From positions 62,001 to 126,000 of the forward strand of contig NZ_JAFCLS010000005.1 of the NCBI RefSeq assembly GCF_018131075.1: 64,000 bases of DNA, in the 5' to 3' direction. The first letter of the stretch is position 1. The number at the start of each line of letters is the position of its first letter. The notes under the pieces are model-generated. The model searched no databases, was not told the DNA's origin, and saw nothing but the letters and a program-made list of their open reading frames with translations. This document shows positions 8,376 through 17,508 of this stretch, in pieces. The position numbers were made by a program, and so were the translations under genes. This DNA is from Bradyrhizobium sp. JYMT SZCCT0428. GTDB taxonomy: Bacteria; Pseudomonadota; Alphaproteobacteria; Rhizobiales; Xanthobacteraceae.

Positions 8376-9938
8376 ATGTTGAAATTGAAGGCTTTCGTCG
8401 CTGCTACGTTTTCGTTCGCGCTCGTCGCGGCTCCGGCGGTTACGCCGTCCTATGCCGGCGGCAATCTTGTCGCGGTGCTGGAAGCGGAAATCGCCACGCT
8501 CGATCCGCATTTTACGCCGGCCTATATCTCGCGGACCTTCGGGTTCATGGTGTTCGACACCTTGTTCGCAAAGGACACCAAGGGTGAGATCAAGCCACAG
8601 ATGGTGCAGGACTGGAAGGCTTCGCCTGACGGACTGGTTTACACCTTCACGCTGCGTGACGGCTTGAAATGGCATGACGGCCAGCCGGTCACGGCAGCGG
8701 ATTGCGTCGCATCGCTGCGCCGCTGGGGACAGCGCAACGCGCTTGGCCGGCGAATCTTCTCCGTCACCGCTTCGCTCGAGCCTACTGACGCCAAGACGTT
8801 CGTGCTGACGCTGAAAGAACCTTCGGGCCTCGTGATCGATGCGCTCGGCAATCCCGTCAGCCCTGTTGCCTTCATGATGCCTGAGCGGGTGGCCAGGACG
8901 CCGGCCGATCAACGCATCACCGAAATCATCGGTTCCGGGCCGTTCGTCTACAGCAAGGCCGATCACCGCACCGGCGATCGCATGACCTTAAAGAAGTTCG
9001 CCGACTATGTGCCGCGTTCCGAACCCGCCGACTTCCTGGCCGGCGGTAAGCGCGTCAATATCGACACGCTGGAAATTCGCGTCATTCCGGATGGATCCAC
9101 CGCGGCGTCGGCGCTGCAGACCGGCGAAGTCGATTACATGCAGTACGCGCCGTTCGACCTGCTGCCGGTTCTGGAAAAGAACGCCCGCGTCAAGGTCGTC
9201 AATTTCACCGGCGGCAACATGTTCGCCGGCGCCTATCGCCTGAACGCCACGCAGAAGCCGTTCGACGATCCGGAGATCCGGCGCGTACTGTGGAAGCTGG
9301 TCGATCAGCGCGAGGTGATGGACGGGTTGGGGCTCGATGCCGATTATGCCACACCTTGCGCAACGTTCTTCACCTGCGGCACCACCTATGACAGCAAGGC
9401 CGGAACCGAAGCTGCCGCAAATCCGTCCGTCGAAGCGGCGCGCGCGGCGCTCAAGGCGACGAAATATGCCGGCGAGCCTGTCATCGTGATGCAGGCCAGC
9501 GACCTCGAGGCGCCGCGGATCTCGGCGCAGGTTCTTGCAGAGAAGCTGAAGCAGGCCGGATTCAATGTCGATCTGCAGGTGATGGATTGGGCCTCGGTGC
9601 TTGCCCGTCGTACCAAGAAGGAGGGCTGGAGCGTTTATGGCGTTCACGCCGGCGGTTTCGATCTGGCGTCACCATTGACCAACGTCATGGTGGCGTTCAA
9701 CTGCGCCGACTTCACGGGCTGGCAGTGCGACCCGCGCATCACGCCGTTGCTGGATGCCTTCGCCAAGGCACCAGCCGAGGAGGATCGCAAGAAGATTGCT
9801 GCCGAAATCCAGACCGTGATGTACGATCAGGCGCCGGGCATTCCGTGGGGACAGTTCGCTCAGCCGGCCGCCTATCGCTCCAATCTGCGCGGTCTGATAA
9901 CGTCCGCCATTCCGATCTTCTGGAACATCGAGAAGTAA
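8376..9938 (+). CDS. ABC transporter substrate-binding protein, family 5 (peptide/opine type)
   Basis: The 520-residue protein has a signal peptide (about residues 1-28, ending PSYAGG) and the SBP_bac_5 core: LDPHFTPAY, the LRDGLKWHDGQPVTAADC segment, and a C-terminal PGIPWGQF region. These lipoprotein-free periplasmic proteins bind peptides, opines, amino-sugar conjugates or metal chelates. No family-5 permease genes lie next to it; the following genes are a GMC oxidoreductase and an M20 peptidase, so it must borrow a permease from elsewhere or work with an unlinked set. A candidate sigma-54 promoter precedes it. Stop to next start is four bases. Confidence 0.82.
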   Translation: MLKLKAFVAATFSFALVAAPAVTPSYAGGNLVAVLEAEIATLDPHFTPAYISRTFGFMVFDTLFAKDTKGEIKPQMVQDWKASPDGLVYTFTLRDGLKWHDGQPVTAADCVASLRRWGQRNALGRRIFSVTASLEPTDAKTFVLTLKEPSGLVIDALGNPVSPVAFMMPERVARTPADQRITEIIGSGPFVYSKADHRTGDRMTLKKFADYVPRSEPADFLAGGKRVNIDTLEIRVIPDGSTAASALQTGEVDYMQYAPFDLLPVLEKNARVKVVNFTGGNMFAGAYRLNATQKPFDDPEIRRVLWKLVDQREVMDGLGLDADYATPCATFFTCGTTYDSKAGTEAAANPSVEAARAALKATKYAGEPVIVMQASDLEAPRISAQVLAEKLKQAGFNVDLQVMDWASVLARRTKKEGWSVYGVHAGGFDLASPLTNVMVAFNCADFTGWQCDPRITPLLDAFAKAPAEEDRKKIAAEIQTVMYDQAPGIPWGQFAQPAAYRSNLRGLITSAIPIFWNIEK

Positions 9939-9942
9939 CGCC

Positions 9943-11522
9943 ATGTATGACGTCATCGTTGTCGGCGGCGGTTCTGCCGGCGCCGCGGTTGCCGCCCGGC
10001 TCTCCGAGGATCCCGCCAGGCGTGTGCTGCTGCTGTGGGCCTCGACTGGCGCGCTGATGAGGCGCCCTGGGAGGTCCGGACGCCGAATCCGATTCCAATC
10101 ATTCACCAGCGCGAATATCAGGAGAAATGGCAGTGGCCTAACCTGCTGACGCGCCGGGTGGCGGGGCAGGAGGCGCGCTTCTATTGGCGCGGCAAGGGCC
10201 TCGGCGGCAGTTCGATGATGAACGGCCAGATCGCCATCCGCGGTGTGGCTGACGCGTTCGACGAATGGGCGGCCGGCGGTTGCACCGGCTGGTCGGCAAG
10301 AGATGTCATGCCGCTGTTTTCGGTCATCGAGGATGATTTCGAGTTTGGCGACCGCGCAGGACATGGCTGCGGGGGACCGTTGCCGGTCTATCGCGCGCCG
10401 CCGGAGAAATGGGGGCCGATCGACCGCGGGCTGCGCGACGCCGCGCTGGCATCGGGATATCCGTGGTGCGCCGATCTCAACGGACCGGATGGCGAGGGCG
10501 TCGCCTGCTATCCGATCAACAGCCGCGACAGCCGCCGCATCACCACCAATGAAGCCTATCTGGAGCCGGCGCGCGGCCGCGCCAATCTGGAAATCCGGGG
10601 TCACGTGCTGGTCGATCGTCTCCTGATCAAGGACGGTCAGGCCACCGGTGTGCTGGTTCACATCGAAGGGCACGGCAGTTCGGAAATCAGCGCACGTGAG
10701 ATCGTGCTGTGCGCCGGCGCGATCCACAGTCCGGCGATCTTGCTGCGTTCGGGCATCGGTCCCGCCGATGAGCTGAAGGCGATGGGCATCGCGGTCGAGC
10801 GCGACCTGCCGGTCGGCAGGCACTTCTTCGATCATCCGCTGTTTCGCGCGACCATTAAGCTGCGCGACGAATTCCGGCCGACGGACCCTGATACGCGTCA
10901 TACCAATTGTTGCGTGACGTATTCGTCCGGGCTGGCGGATGGTGGCAAGCGCGACATGATCCTGATTGCTTTCAACCATCGCGGCATCGGCAACCCCGGC
11001 GCCATCGGTGCGGGGCTGTTCAACGCCTATTCGCGCGGCAATCTGAAGCTGGCTTCGACCGACCCGTCGATCGATCCGATCGTCGAGGAAAACATGCTGG
11101 CCGATGACCGCGACCTGCTGCGCATGGTCGATGCGGTGAAGCGGCTGGCCGTGCTCACCACAAGGCCGGCGCTGGCTGACATCGCCGAGTGGATCCGCCT
11201 GATCGATACCGACCTGACACTGCCGCAAGCCGCGGCGCGGCCGAACGGGGAACTCGAAGCGCTGCTCCGCCGCGACACCGGCGACATCCAGCATGCCGCC
11301 GGTTCGTGCCGCATGGCCGGCTTCAACGACGCCAATGGCGTGGTCAATCCGGATGGCACCGTCAAGGGCATCGCCGCGCTGCGTGTGGCGGACGCCTCGA
11401 TCATGCCGTCCGATTGCCGCGCCAACACCCATTTCACCACGGTGGTGATTGGCGAGGCGATTGCCCGCATGATGATGCGGAAGACGAGGGTGTCGAACAG
11501 CGCCGCCGCCATGGTGCTTTAA
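9943..11522 (+). pseudogene. GMC-family FAD oxidoreductase, frameshifted near its start
   Basis: Two frames together encode one choline-dehydrogenase-like protein. The first (from ATG 9943) gives MYDVIVVGGGSAGAAVAARL, the FAD dinucleotide motif, and runs well to LLL at about 10035. The second, one frame back, resumes at GLDWRADEAPWEV and continues to the stop at 11522, with the GKGLGGSSMMNG GMC signature and the C-terminal active-site HAAGSCRM and NTHFTTVV segments. Where LLLEAG is expected, about four bases are missing, so the acidic residue that binds the FAD ribose is lost. A GTG at 10035 could start the second frame, but that product would lack the FAD motif. Real decay or a sequencing error are both possible. 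Confidence 0.8.
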
Positions 11523-11556
11523 GAATTGGTGCTTTAAGAATTGGCGTTGTAAGAAC
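11512..11556 (+). repeat. Three tandem 15-bp repeats at the GMC stop codon
   Basis: The unit TGGTGCTTTAAGAAT occurs at 11512-11526 and again identically at 11527-11541, then as a diverged copy TGGCGTTGTAAGAAC at 11542-11556. The first copy contains the TAA stop of the oxidoreductase frame. Slipped-strand duplication is the simplest origin. Confidence 0.9.
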
Positions 11557-11622
11557 CGGGAGCCGCTCCTCTTCCAAATGGGAGGCGGCCGCGGCTCGAT
11601 TGACTGCTACGAAGGAAATGCC

Positions 11623-12789
11623 ATGCCCGCCAGTACCGAAGCGCAGATCACCGAATGGATCGCGTCGCAAAAGCAATCGATGATCGATCTGCTGCGCGAC
11701 GCCGTGAACATCGATTCCGGTTCTTACGACAAGGCGGGCGTCGATGCGGTGGGCGCGCGGTTCGAGCAGCATTTTGCTGCGCACGGCATCGAGGCGTGGC
11801 GCGAGCCGCATGACGTGTTCGGCGATGCCGTCCATGCGCTGGTGACGAAGCCGGGCAGCAACGAGAAGCCGATTTTGCTGATGGGGCATCGCGACACGGT
11901 GTTTCCCAAGGGCGAGGTGGCGCGCCGGCCGTTCACCATCGATGGGACCCGGGCCTATGGGCCGGGGGTTGCCGACATGAAGGCCGGTCTGGTGATCAAC
12001 GCCTTTGTCGCCGCGGCATTCCACAAATTCGGCGGCGCGCCGTGCCCGATCAAGCTGCTGCTCACCGCTGACGAGGAAATCGCCTCGCCGTCGTCGCGCC
12101 CGGTGATCGAGCGTGAAGGCCGTGCCGCGCGTGCGGTGTACAATTCCGAGCCCGGCCGGCCGACCGGCAACGTCGTCACCAGCCGCAAGGGCGGCGTGTT
12201 CATGCGCTTCGAGATAGCAGGCAAGGCGGCGCATTCCGGCGGCAATTTTGCGGAAGGAATCAGCGCGATTGGCGAGCTCGCGCACAAGATCGTGCAGATC
12301 CACGCTTTGACCGATCTTGCAAAAGGCATCACCCTCAATGTCGGATTGGTCGCCGGCGGCCAGTCGGTCAACACCACTGCGCCGTATGCCGAGGGCCAGA
12401 TCGACATGCGCTACATCGATCCCGCCGATCGCGCCACCACGCTGGCGGCGATCGAGGCCATCATCGCCACGTCGACGGTGCCGGGCACGACGGCGAAGCT
12501 GCACATCAACGGCGAATTCCTGCCGGTGGTGCAGAGTGAGACGTCGAAAATCCTGTTTGATGGCTACCGCGCGGCGGCGAAGGATGCAGGCCTGCCTAAC
12601 CTCGGCGGCGAATTCGCCGGCGGTTGCGCCGATTCCGGCTTCACCGCGAGCGTCGGCACCCCGACGATTTGCGGCGTCGGTCCGGTTGGCGGCAAAGCCC
12701 ATACCGCACAGGAATATCTCGAGCTCGACAGCATCGTCCCGCGCGCCCAGGCGCTTGCGCTTGCGATCCTTAGGACCGGCATCGATTGA
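11623..12789 (+). CDS. M20 family metallopeptidase (carboxypeptidase G2-like)
   Basis: The 388-residue protein has the two-zinc M20 site: H89 in LLMGHRDTVF, D118 in GVADMKAG, E151-E152 in TADEEIASP and H360 in GKAHTAQEY. This pattern and the late GGGCADSG-like segment resemble glutamate carboxypeptidase CPG2, which removes C-terminal glutamate from N-acyl compounds. I start it at ATG 11623 behind GAAGGAA; the frame is open for 15 codons before that. It follows the binding protein and the oxidoreductase and may cleave an imported conjugate. No signal peptide is seen, so it is probably cytoplasmic. Confidence 0.83.
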   Translation: MPASTEAQITEWIASQKQSMIDLLRDAVNIDSGSYDKAGVDAVGARFEQHFAAHGIEAWREPHDVFGDAVHALVTKPGSNEKPILLMGHRDTVFPKGEVARRPFTIDGTRAYGPGVADMKAGLVINAFVAAAFHKFGGAPCPIKLLLTADEEIASPSSRPVIEREGRAARAVYNSEPGRPTGNVVTSRKGGVFMRFEIAGKAAHSGGNFAEGISAIGELAHKIVQIHALTDLAKGITLNVGLVAGGQSVNTTAPYAEGQIDMRYIDPADRATTLAAIEAIIATSTVPGTTAKLHINGEFLPVVQSETSKILFDGYRAAAKDAGLPNLGGEFAGGCADSGFTASVGTPTICGVGPVGGKAHTAQEYLELDSIVPRAQALALAILRTGID

Positions 12790-13161
12790 TCTGCCGCTTC
12801 CTTGGGCCGCGACCGCAATTGCACCGTGAGCGTCCATGAAGACCCAACTCAGTTTCGGACGACGGTAGCGATCTTGAATTTCAACATGCCTGGTTGAGAT
12901 GTCGAAACGACGGCACGCAGACTCCGTCATCTGCTCATCGGCCGTCCACCGTTCTCCCAAAGTAAAGGTCAAATTATGGATCGGCTTGCTGCCACATTGA
13001 GCAGGTCGCGATCTACATTAGTCGTCCTTATACGTGGAATTTTAACTTCCGATTTTACAAACGGATTTCTCCCTCGCTACGGTTCATCATCAACACGGTC
13101 GCGCAATCGAACGAGCCGGTTGGGGTGCAGGCTGGTCCACCAAACGCGAACGGAGAGAACC
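12790..13161. other. Intergenic region before the polyamine-type ABC operon
   Basis: No gene is supported here. The frame of the next gene is open back to 12976, but those 62 residues look unlike a signal region and have no family features. The stretch from about 13010 to 13080 is markedly AT-richer than its surroundings and is the likely promoter region for the operon starting at 13162; I could not pick a clear -35/-10 pair. Confidence 0.5.
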
Positions 13162-14508
13162 ATGTTTGATGACGACAAGGATCACGCGAAGGCCGGTTCG
13201 TCCAAGCTTCCGGTAAAGACGAAAGGTCTTTCGAGGCGGGCGCTTCTTAGAGCTGGCGCGGCTGCAGCCGGTGCGGCTGTCGGCTCCGACGCGTTTCGCG
13301 GCTTTCCGACGATCTGGGCGCAGGAGATCAAGGACATCGAGCTCCGGCATGTCGGCGTCTCCTACTCGGTGGTCAAGGCGATCGGCGATCAGGCGGCAAA
13401 GGACCTCGGTTTCAAGGTCACGATGCAGAACCTGGATACGTCAGCTTCGATCAACCGCTTCATCAGCCAGCCGGACTCGGTGGATATCGCGGACCTCGAG
13501 GGATGGCAGGCCAAGCTTGCCGCCAAGCGCGGCGTGATCCAGGGCATCGAAGTCAAGAAGATCAAGGAATTCGACAACATCCTGCCGATCTTCACCAAGG
13601 GCGAGATCGACGGCCACAAGATCCCGCGGCAGGGCATTTCCCCTTATGAGGCGATGTATATCGCCAAGCCGAACTCGACCGAATTGAACGACGGCGTGAC
13701 GGAATGGGCGACCTTCCTGCCGCAGGTCTATAATGCGGACTCGATCGGCTATCGTCCCGATCTCGTCGGCCGTGAAATCACCGAGTGGAAGGACCTGATC
13801 GACCCGAAGTTCAAGGGCAAGGCCGCCATCCTCGACGTTCCCGCCATTGGCATCATGGACGCAGCCCTTTGTTTCGAGAGTGCCGGGCTGATCAAGTACG
13901 GCAACAAGGGCAACATGACCAAGGAGGAGATCGACTTTACCTGCAACAAGCTGATCGAACTGAAGAAGGCCGGCCAGTTCCGCGCGACCTGGACCACCTT
14001 CGACCAGTCGGTGCAGTTGATGGCGGCAGGTGAGGTGGTGATCCAGTCGATGTGGTCGCCGGCGGTCGCCGCCGTCCGCGTCAAGGAAATTCCCTGCGTC
14101 TATGCGCCGGTCAACGTCAAGAACGGCAAGGAAGGCTATCGCGGCTGGTGCAACGGCATGGGCCTGATGAAGCACCTGTCGGGCAAGAAGCTTGGCGCCG
14201 CTTACGACTATCTCAATTGGTATCTTTCGGGCTGGCAGGGCGGCTTCGTCGGACGCTACGGCTATTACAGCCCGGTGCCATCGACGGCCAAAAAATTCCT
14301 CACCGCGGCCGAATGGGACTTCTGGTACGACGGCAAGCCCGCGCCCTCGGTCATCAACGATCCCTACGGCGTGCCGATGGAGAAGGCCGGCACCAAGCGG
14401 GACGGCGGTTCATTCCTCGACCGGGTCAAGAACATCTCCTGCTGGAATACGCTGATGGATGAGGCGGCCTACATGAACAAGCGCTGGAACGATTTCAAGG
14501 TTGCCTGA
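13162..14508 (+). CDS. Tat-exported ABC substrate-binding protein (polyamine/PotD-like type)
   Basis: The 448-residue product carries a twin-arginine signal, LSRRALLRAGAAAAGAAVG, at about residues 27-45, so it is exported folded. The mature part looks like the extracellular binding proteins of the PotD/spermidine class (PDSVDIADLEGWQAKL, ADSIGYRPDLVG, the EWKDLIDPKFKGKAAI segment, GWCNGMGLMKH). Start ATG 13162 has a GGAGAG ribosome site. It heads an ABC operon with two permeases and an ATPase, followed by a Mo-hydroxylase and an amidase, so the ligand is probably a nitrogen compound that those enzymes then degrade. The exact ligand cannot be told. Confidence 0.82.
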   Translation: MFDDDKDHAKAGSSKLPVKTKGLSRRALLRAGAAAAGAAVGSDAFRGFPTIWAQEIKDIELRHVGVSYSVVKAIGDQAAKDLGFKVTMQNLDTSASINRFISQPDSVDIADLEGWQAKLAAKRGVIQGIEVKKIKEFDNILPIFTKGEIDGHKIPRQGISPYEAMYIAKPNSTELNDGVTEWATFLPQVYNADSIGYRPDLVGREITEWKDLIDPKFKGKAAILDVPAIGIMDAALCFESAGLIKYGNKGNMTKEEIDFTCNKLIELKKAGQFRATWTTFDQSVQLMAAGEVVIQSMWSPAVAAVRVKEIPCVYAPVNVKNGKEGYRGWCNGMGLMKHLSGKKLGAAYDYLNWYLSGWQGGFVGRYGYYSPVPSTAKKFLTAAEWDFWYDGKPAPSVINDPYGVPMEKAGTKRDGGSFLDRVKNISCWNTLMDEAAYMNKRWNDFKVA

Positions 14509-14520
14509 TGTGAATGATCC

Positions 14521-14545
14521 TGCCGGCGCAGCCCGAGCGCCGGCA
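14521..14545 (+). promoter_or_regulatory. 9-bp hairpin between binding protein and permease genes
   Basis: TGCCGGCGC (14521-14529) pairs perfectly with GCGCCGGCA (14537-14545) around a 7-base loop, 12 bases after the binding-protein stop. No T-run follows. It occupies the same operon position as the chvE-gguA hairpin and may raise binding-protein levels relative to the permease. Confidence 0.65.
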
Positions 14546-14598
14546 AGGCTCAAATTGCCGTCCCGGAGATCCAGAATGAAGTCCAGTCAGGCCAGGTG

Positions 14599-15459
14599 AT
14601 GCGGCAACCAAATTTGAGCGCATGGCTCTACGTGACACCGCTGATGCTGGTGCTGGTCCCGTTTTTCCTGCTGCCGACCCTTGTCGTGCTGGTGGCGAGC
14701 TTCTTCGAGACCGACGGTTTTGGTGGGTTGTTGCCGACGTTCACGCTGGCAAACTACGCTGACATACTCACATCGGCGCAGACCTTCCATCTCTATGTCG
14801 CGACGCTGAAGTTCGCGGTGCTGACCTGGCTGTTTACGCTGATCATCGGCTTTCTGGTCGCTTACTTCCTGGTCTTTCACGTCAAGAATCAGCTGCTCGC
14901 GATCGCCCTGTTTCTGATCTGCACGATCCCATTCTGGACCTCGAACATCATCCGGATGATTTCCTGGATCCCGCTGCTCGGAAAGGAAGGACTCGTCAAT
15001 TCGGCGTTGCTCGGCGTCGGCCTGATCCAAGAACCACTGGAAGTGCTGCTCTATTCCGGGCTAGCGGTTGTGATTGCCTATGTCCACCAACTGACGATCT
15101 TCATGGTGGTGCCGATCTTCAATTCGCTGGCGCGCATCGACAAGCGGGTGGTGGAGGCAGCGCTCGACGCCGGCGCCAGCCGCCTCGACGTGATGCGCTA
15201 CATCATCATCCCGATGTCGAAGAGTGGCATCGCGCTGGGATCGACTTTCGTGATTTCGATCGTGATGGGCGATTTCTTCGTGGTCAAGGTGATGTCCGGC
15301 GGCGGGTCGGCTTCCGTCGTCAGCGCGTTCTACGAGAATGTCGGCGTGCTGCAATATCCGATCGCCGCGGCTAGCGCGGTGCTGCTGACCGTGGTTCTGA
15401 TTGCCGTCATCGCCCTGATCCTGCGCGTCGTCGATATTCGCCGGGAGATCACGCAATGA
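14599..15459 (+). CDS. ABC transporter permease (PotB type)
   Basis: A 286-residue integral membrane protein with hydrophobic segments throughout and the binding-protein-dependent permease loop EAALDAGASRLDVMRYIIIP near residue 190, which contacts the ATPase. It is a PotB/CysT-type permease. GTG 14596 directly before ATG 14599 could also start it; neither has a strong ribosome site. The last four bases overlap the next permease (ATGA at 15456), so translation is coupled. Confidence 0.83.
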   Translation: MRQPNLSAWLYVTPLMLVLVPFFLLPTLVVLVASFFETDGFGGLLPTFTLANYADILTSAQTFHLYVATLKFAVLTWLFTLIIGFLVAYFLVFHVKNQLLAIALFLICTIPFWTSNIIRMISWIPLLGKEGLVNSALLGVGLIQEPLEVLLYSGLAVVIAYVHQLTIFMVVPIFNSLARIDKRVVEAALDAGASRLDVMRYIIIPMSKSGIALGSTFVISIVMGDFFVVKVMSGGGSASVVSAFYENVGVLQYPIAAASAVLLTVVLIAVIALILRVVDIRREITQ

Positions 15460-16343
15460 CGGTCGCTCTGGGCGAGGCTGATATGGCTATGGTCAGAACC
15501 CGGCGTGTCCCCGCCGTCGCGCGCGGCGATCGCCGCCCCTGGACGTTTTACGCGCTCGCGGCCGTTTTCACGCTTTATGTGGCCGCACTCTACGGGCCGA
15601 TGATCTGCATCTACATCCTGTCGTTCCAGGATATCCGCGGCGGGCTGGTGTTTCCGATGAAAGGCCATTCGCTGCACTGGTTCGTTGACCTGTTCACACA
15701 GGTGCGCACCGGCGACGTCAAGGGATCGTTCGACCGCTCGATCAAACTGGCGGCGCTGGTGACGGTGATTGCGCTGGTCGTGTCGCTGATGGCCGGATTG
15801 GCCTTCCGCCGCCGTTTCTTCGGCGACACCTTCGTGTTCTATTTGATGCAGTCTGGTGGCGCCCGGGCTGGTGCTCGGTCTCGGCATCGGTCTGCTGTTT
15901 CAGTGGCTCGGTATCAACGCGAGCTGGTACACCTCGGCGCTGGGTGCGCAGCTGTCGTGGACGCTGCCGTTCGGCGTGCTGGTGATGTTTGCCGTGATGT
16001 CCCGCTTCAACAGCGTGTGGGAGGAGGCGGCCCGCGATCTCGGCGCCACCCGCTGGCAGACCATCCGCTTGGTGGTGATTCCGGTGCTGGCGCCGGCCTG
16101 GTCGCGGTCGCGTTGTTCGGCTTCACGCTGTCCTATGACGAGTTCGCCCGCACGCTGCAGACCGCGGGTTCACTCAACACCCTGCCGCTCGAAATCTGGA
16201 GCATGACGCTCAACGTGACCTCGCCGTCGCTCTATGCGCTCGGCACCGTCACCACGATCGTGTCCTTTGCGATCATCGGCGGCTGTATCGCCGCCATCGT
16301 TTTCATCAACAAGCGCCGCGGCGTGCGCGCGGCGACGCACTGA
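15456..16343 (+). CDS. ABC transporter permease (PotC type) with an internal out-of-frame segment
   Basis: The reading frame is open for 295 codons, but only the two ends look like a permease. From about 15854 to 16094 the correct protein is in another frame (APGLVLGLGIGLLFQW, FAVMSRFNSVWEEAARDLGA), while the open frame gives an arginine/glycine-rich run without membrane character. The expected sequence returns at GLVAVALFGFTLSYDEFA. Two bases appear missing near 15854 (within CAGTCTGG) and one near 16094 (CCGGCC for CCGGGCC), three in all, which is why no stop appears. As written, about 80 residues, including the ATPase-contact loop, are replaced and the protein would not work. Sequencing error or genuine compensated mutation are both possible. 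Confidence 0.75.
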   Translation: MTVALGEADMAMVRTRRVPAVARGDRRPWTFYALAAVFTLYVAALYGPMICIYILSFQDIRGGLVFPMKGHSLHWFVDLFTQVRTGDVKGSFDRSIKLAALVTVIALVVSLMAGLAFRRRFFGDTFVFYLMQSGGARAGARSRHRSAVSVARYQRELVHLGAGCAAVVDAAVRRAGDVCRDVPLQQRVGGGGPRSRRHPLADHPLGGDSGAGAGLVAVALFGFTLSYDEFARTLQTAGSLNTLPLEIWSMTLNVTSPSLYALGTVTTIVSFAIIGGCIAAIVFINKRRGVRAATH

Positions 16344-16353
16344 GGGCTTCGGA

Positions 16354-17508
16354 ATGCGCGCGGGCGCCGGCGATATCGAATTGGCAGGTCTCTGCAAGAG
16401 CTATGACGGCGCGACCAACGTGGTCGATGGCGTCAACCTCAAGATTCCCGACGGCGCCTATTGCTGCTTTCTCGGGCCGTCCGGTTGTGGCAAGACCACG
16501 ATCCTGCGCATGATTGCAGGTCACGAGGATCCGACCGCGGGTGAGATCGTGATCGGCGGCGAGAATGTTGCAGGACTAGCGCCGGTCGAACGACGCACCG
16601 CGATGATGTTCCAGTCTTACGCGTTGTTTCCGCATCTGAACGTGCGCGACAACATCGCCTTCGCGCTGCGGGTGCGCGGCCAGTCGAAGGCCGAGCGCTA
16701 CAAGGCCGCCGACCTGATGATGGAAAAAGTGCGGCTGACTGAACTCGCGGACCGGCTACCGGCCAATCTGTCGGGCGGTCAGCAGCAGCGCGTCGCGCTC
16801 GCCCGCGCGGCGATCACCGAACCGCGGGTGCTTCTGCTCGACGAGCCGTTGTCGGCGCTGGACGAGCAACTTCGGGTTCAGATGCGCCAGGAACTGCGCC
16901 GGATGCAGCGCGAGCTTGGCATCACCTTCATTCACGTCACCCATACCCAGCTCGAGGCGATTGCGCTCGCGGATATCGTCGTGGTGATGGAGAAGGGCAA
17001 GATCAAGCAATCCGGGCCGGCGCGCGATGTCTACGCCTATCCGCGGGACCGCTACGTCGCGGAGTTCCTGGGCGGCCAGAACGTGCTGTCCGGCAAGGTC
17101 GAGAAGGTCGGGGACGGCCACGTCGCGCTGTCGCAGCCGAACCGCAGCGGAATCCAGGTCGGGCTGTGCACCGATACGCGGCTTTCCGTCGGCGACCGGA
17201 TCGATCTGGCGGTGCGGCGCGACGATATCGAACTGATGCGGGTCGATGCCGGTGGCCTCGATGATGGCGCCACCGCGCTGCCGAGCCGCGTTGTCGCCAT
17301 CGAGTACCAGGGATCATTCGTCAAGGTCATGCTCGATACGCTGCCTGACGAGGATTTTGTCGCCTATCCCGGAGCGGACGTTTTTCCGCGATCCCTTCGA
17401 TGTCGGCGACATGCTGCTTGCCACCTGGTCGGCGGGCCGCGCCCGCGTTCTTGCCTGATGTCAGCCCCAGCCCCGGAGATGCCAGATGAAAATCAGTTTT
17501 GCGCTTAA
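16354..17508 (+). CDS. ABC transporter ATP-binding protein (PotA type), C-terminus frameshifted
   Basis: Residues show all ABC features: Walker A GPSGCGKTT, Q-loop MMFQSYALFP, signature LSGGQQQRVALARA, Walker B VLLLDEPLSALD and the switch region HVTHTQLEA, followed by a TOBE-type C-terminal domain. ATG 16354 is used because upstream codons overlap the permease gene. Near 17375-17385 the frame slips: the expected tail FFRDPFDVGDMLLATW lies one frame over and ends at TGA 17458, while the written frame continues to 17508 and overlaps the next gene by 23 bases. Either one base was gained or two lost. Only the last ~25 residues are affected, so ATPase function could survive. Confidence 0.8.
   Translation: MRAGAGDIELAGLCKSYDGATNVVDGVNLKIPDGAYCCFLGPSGCGKTTILRMIAGHEDPTAGEIVIGGENVAGLAPVERRTAMMFQSYALFPHLNVRDNIAFALRVRGQSKAERYKAADLMMEKVRLTELADRLPANLSGGQQQRVALARAAITEPRVLLLDEPLSALDEQLRVQMRQELRRMQRELGITFIHVTHTQLEAIALADIVVVMEKGKIKQSGPARDVYAYPRDRYVAEFLGGQNVLSGKVEKVGDGHVALSQPNRSGIQVGLCTDTRLSVGDRIDLAVRRDDIELMRVDAGGLDDGATALPSRVVAIEYQGSFVKVMLDTLPDEDFVAYPGADVFPRSLRCRRHAACHLVGGPRPRSCLMSAPAPEMPDENQFCA

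Noticed and set aside
9669..11432. Long open frame on the minus strand opposite the GMC gene
   Set aside because: It has no family motifs and its composition is that of a GC-rich shadow frame; the plus strand carries clear GMC motifs.
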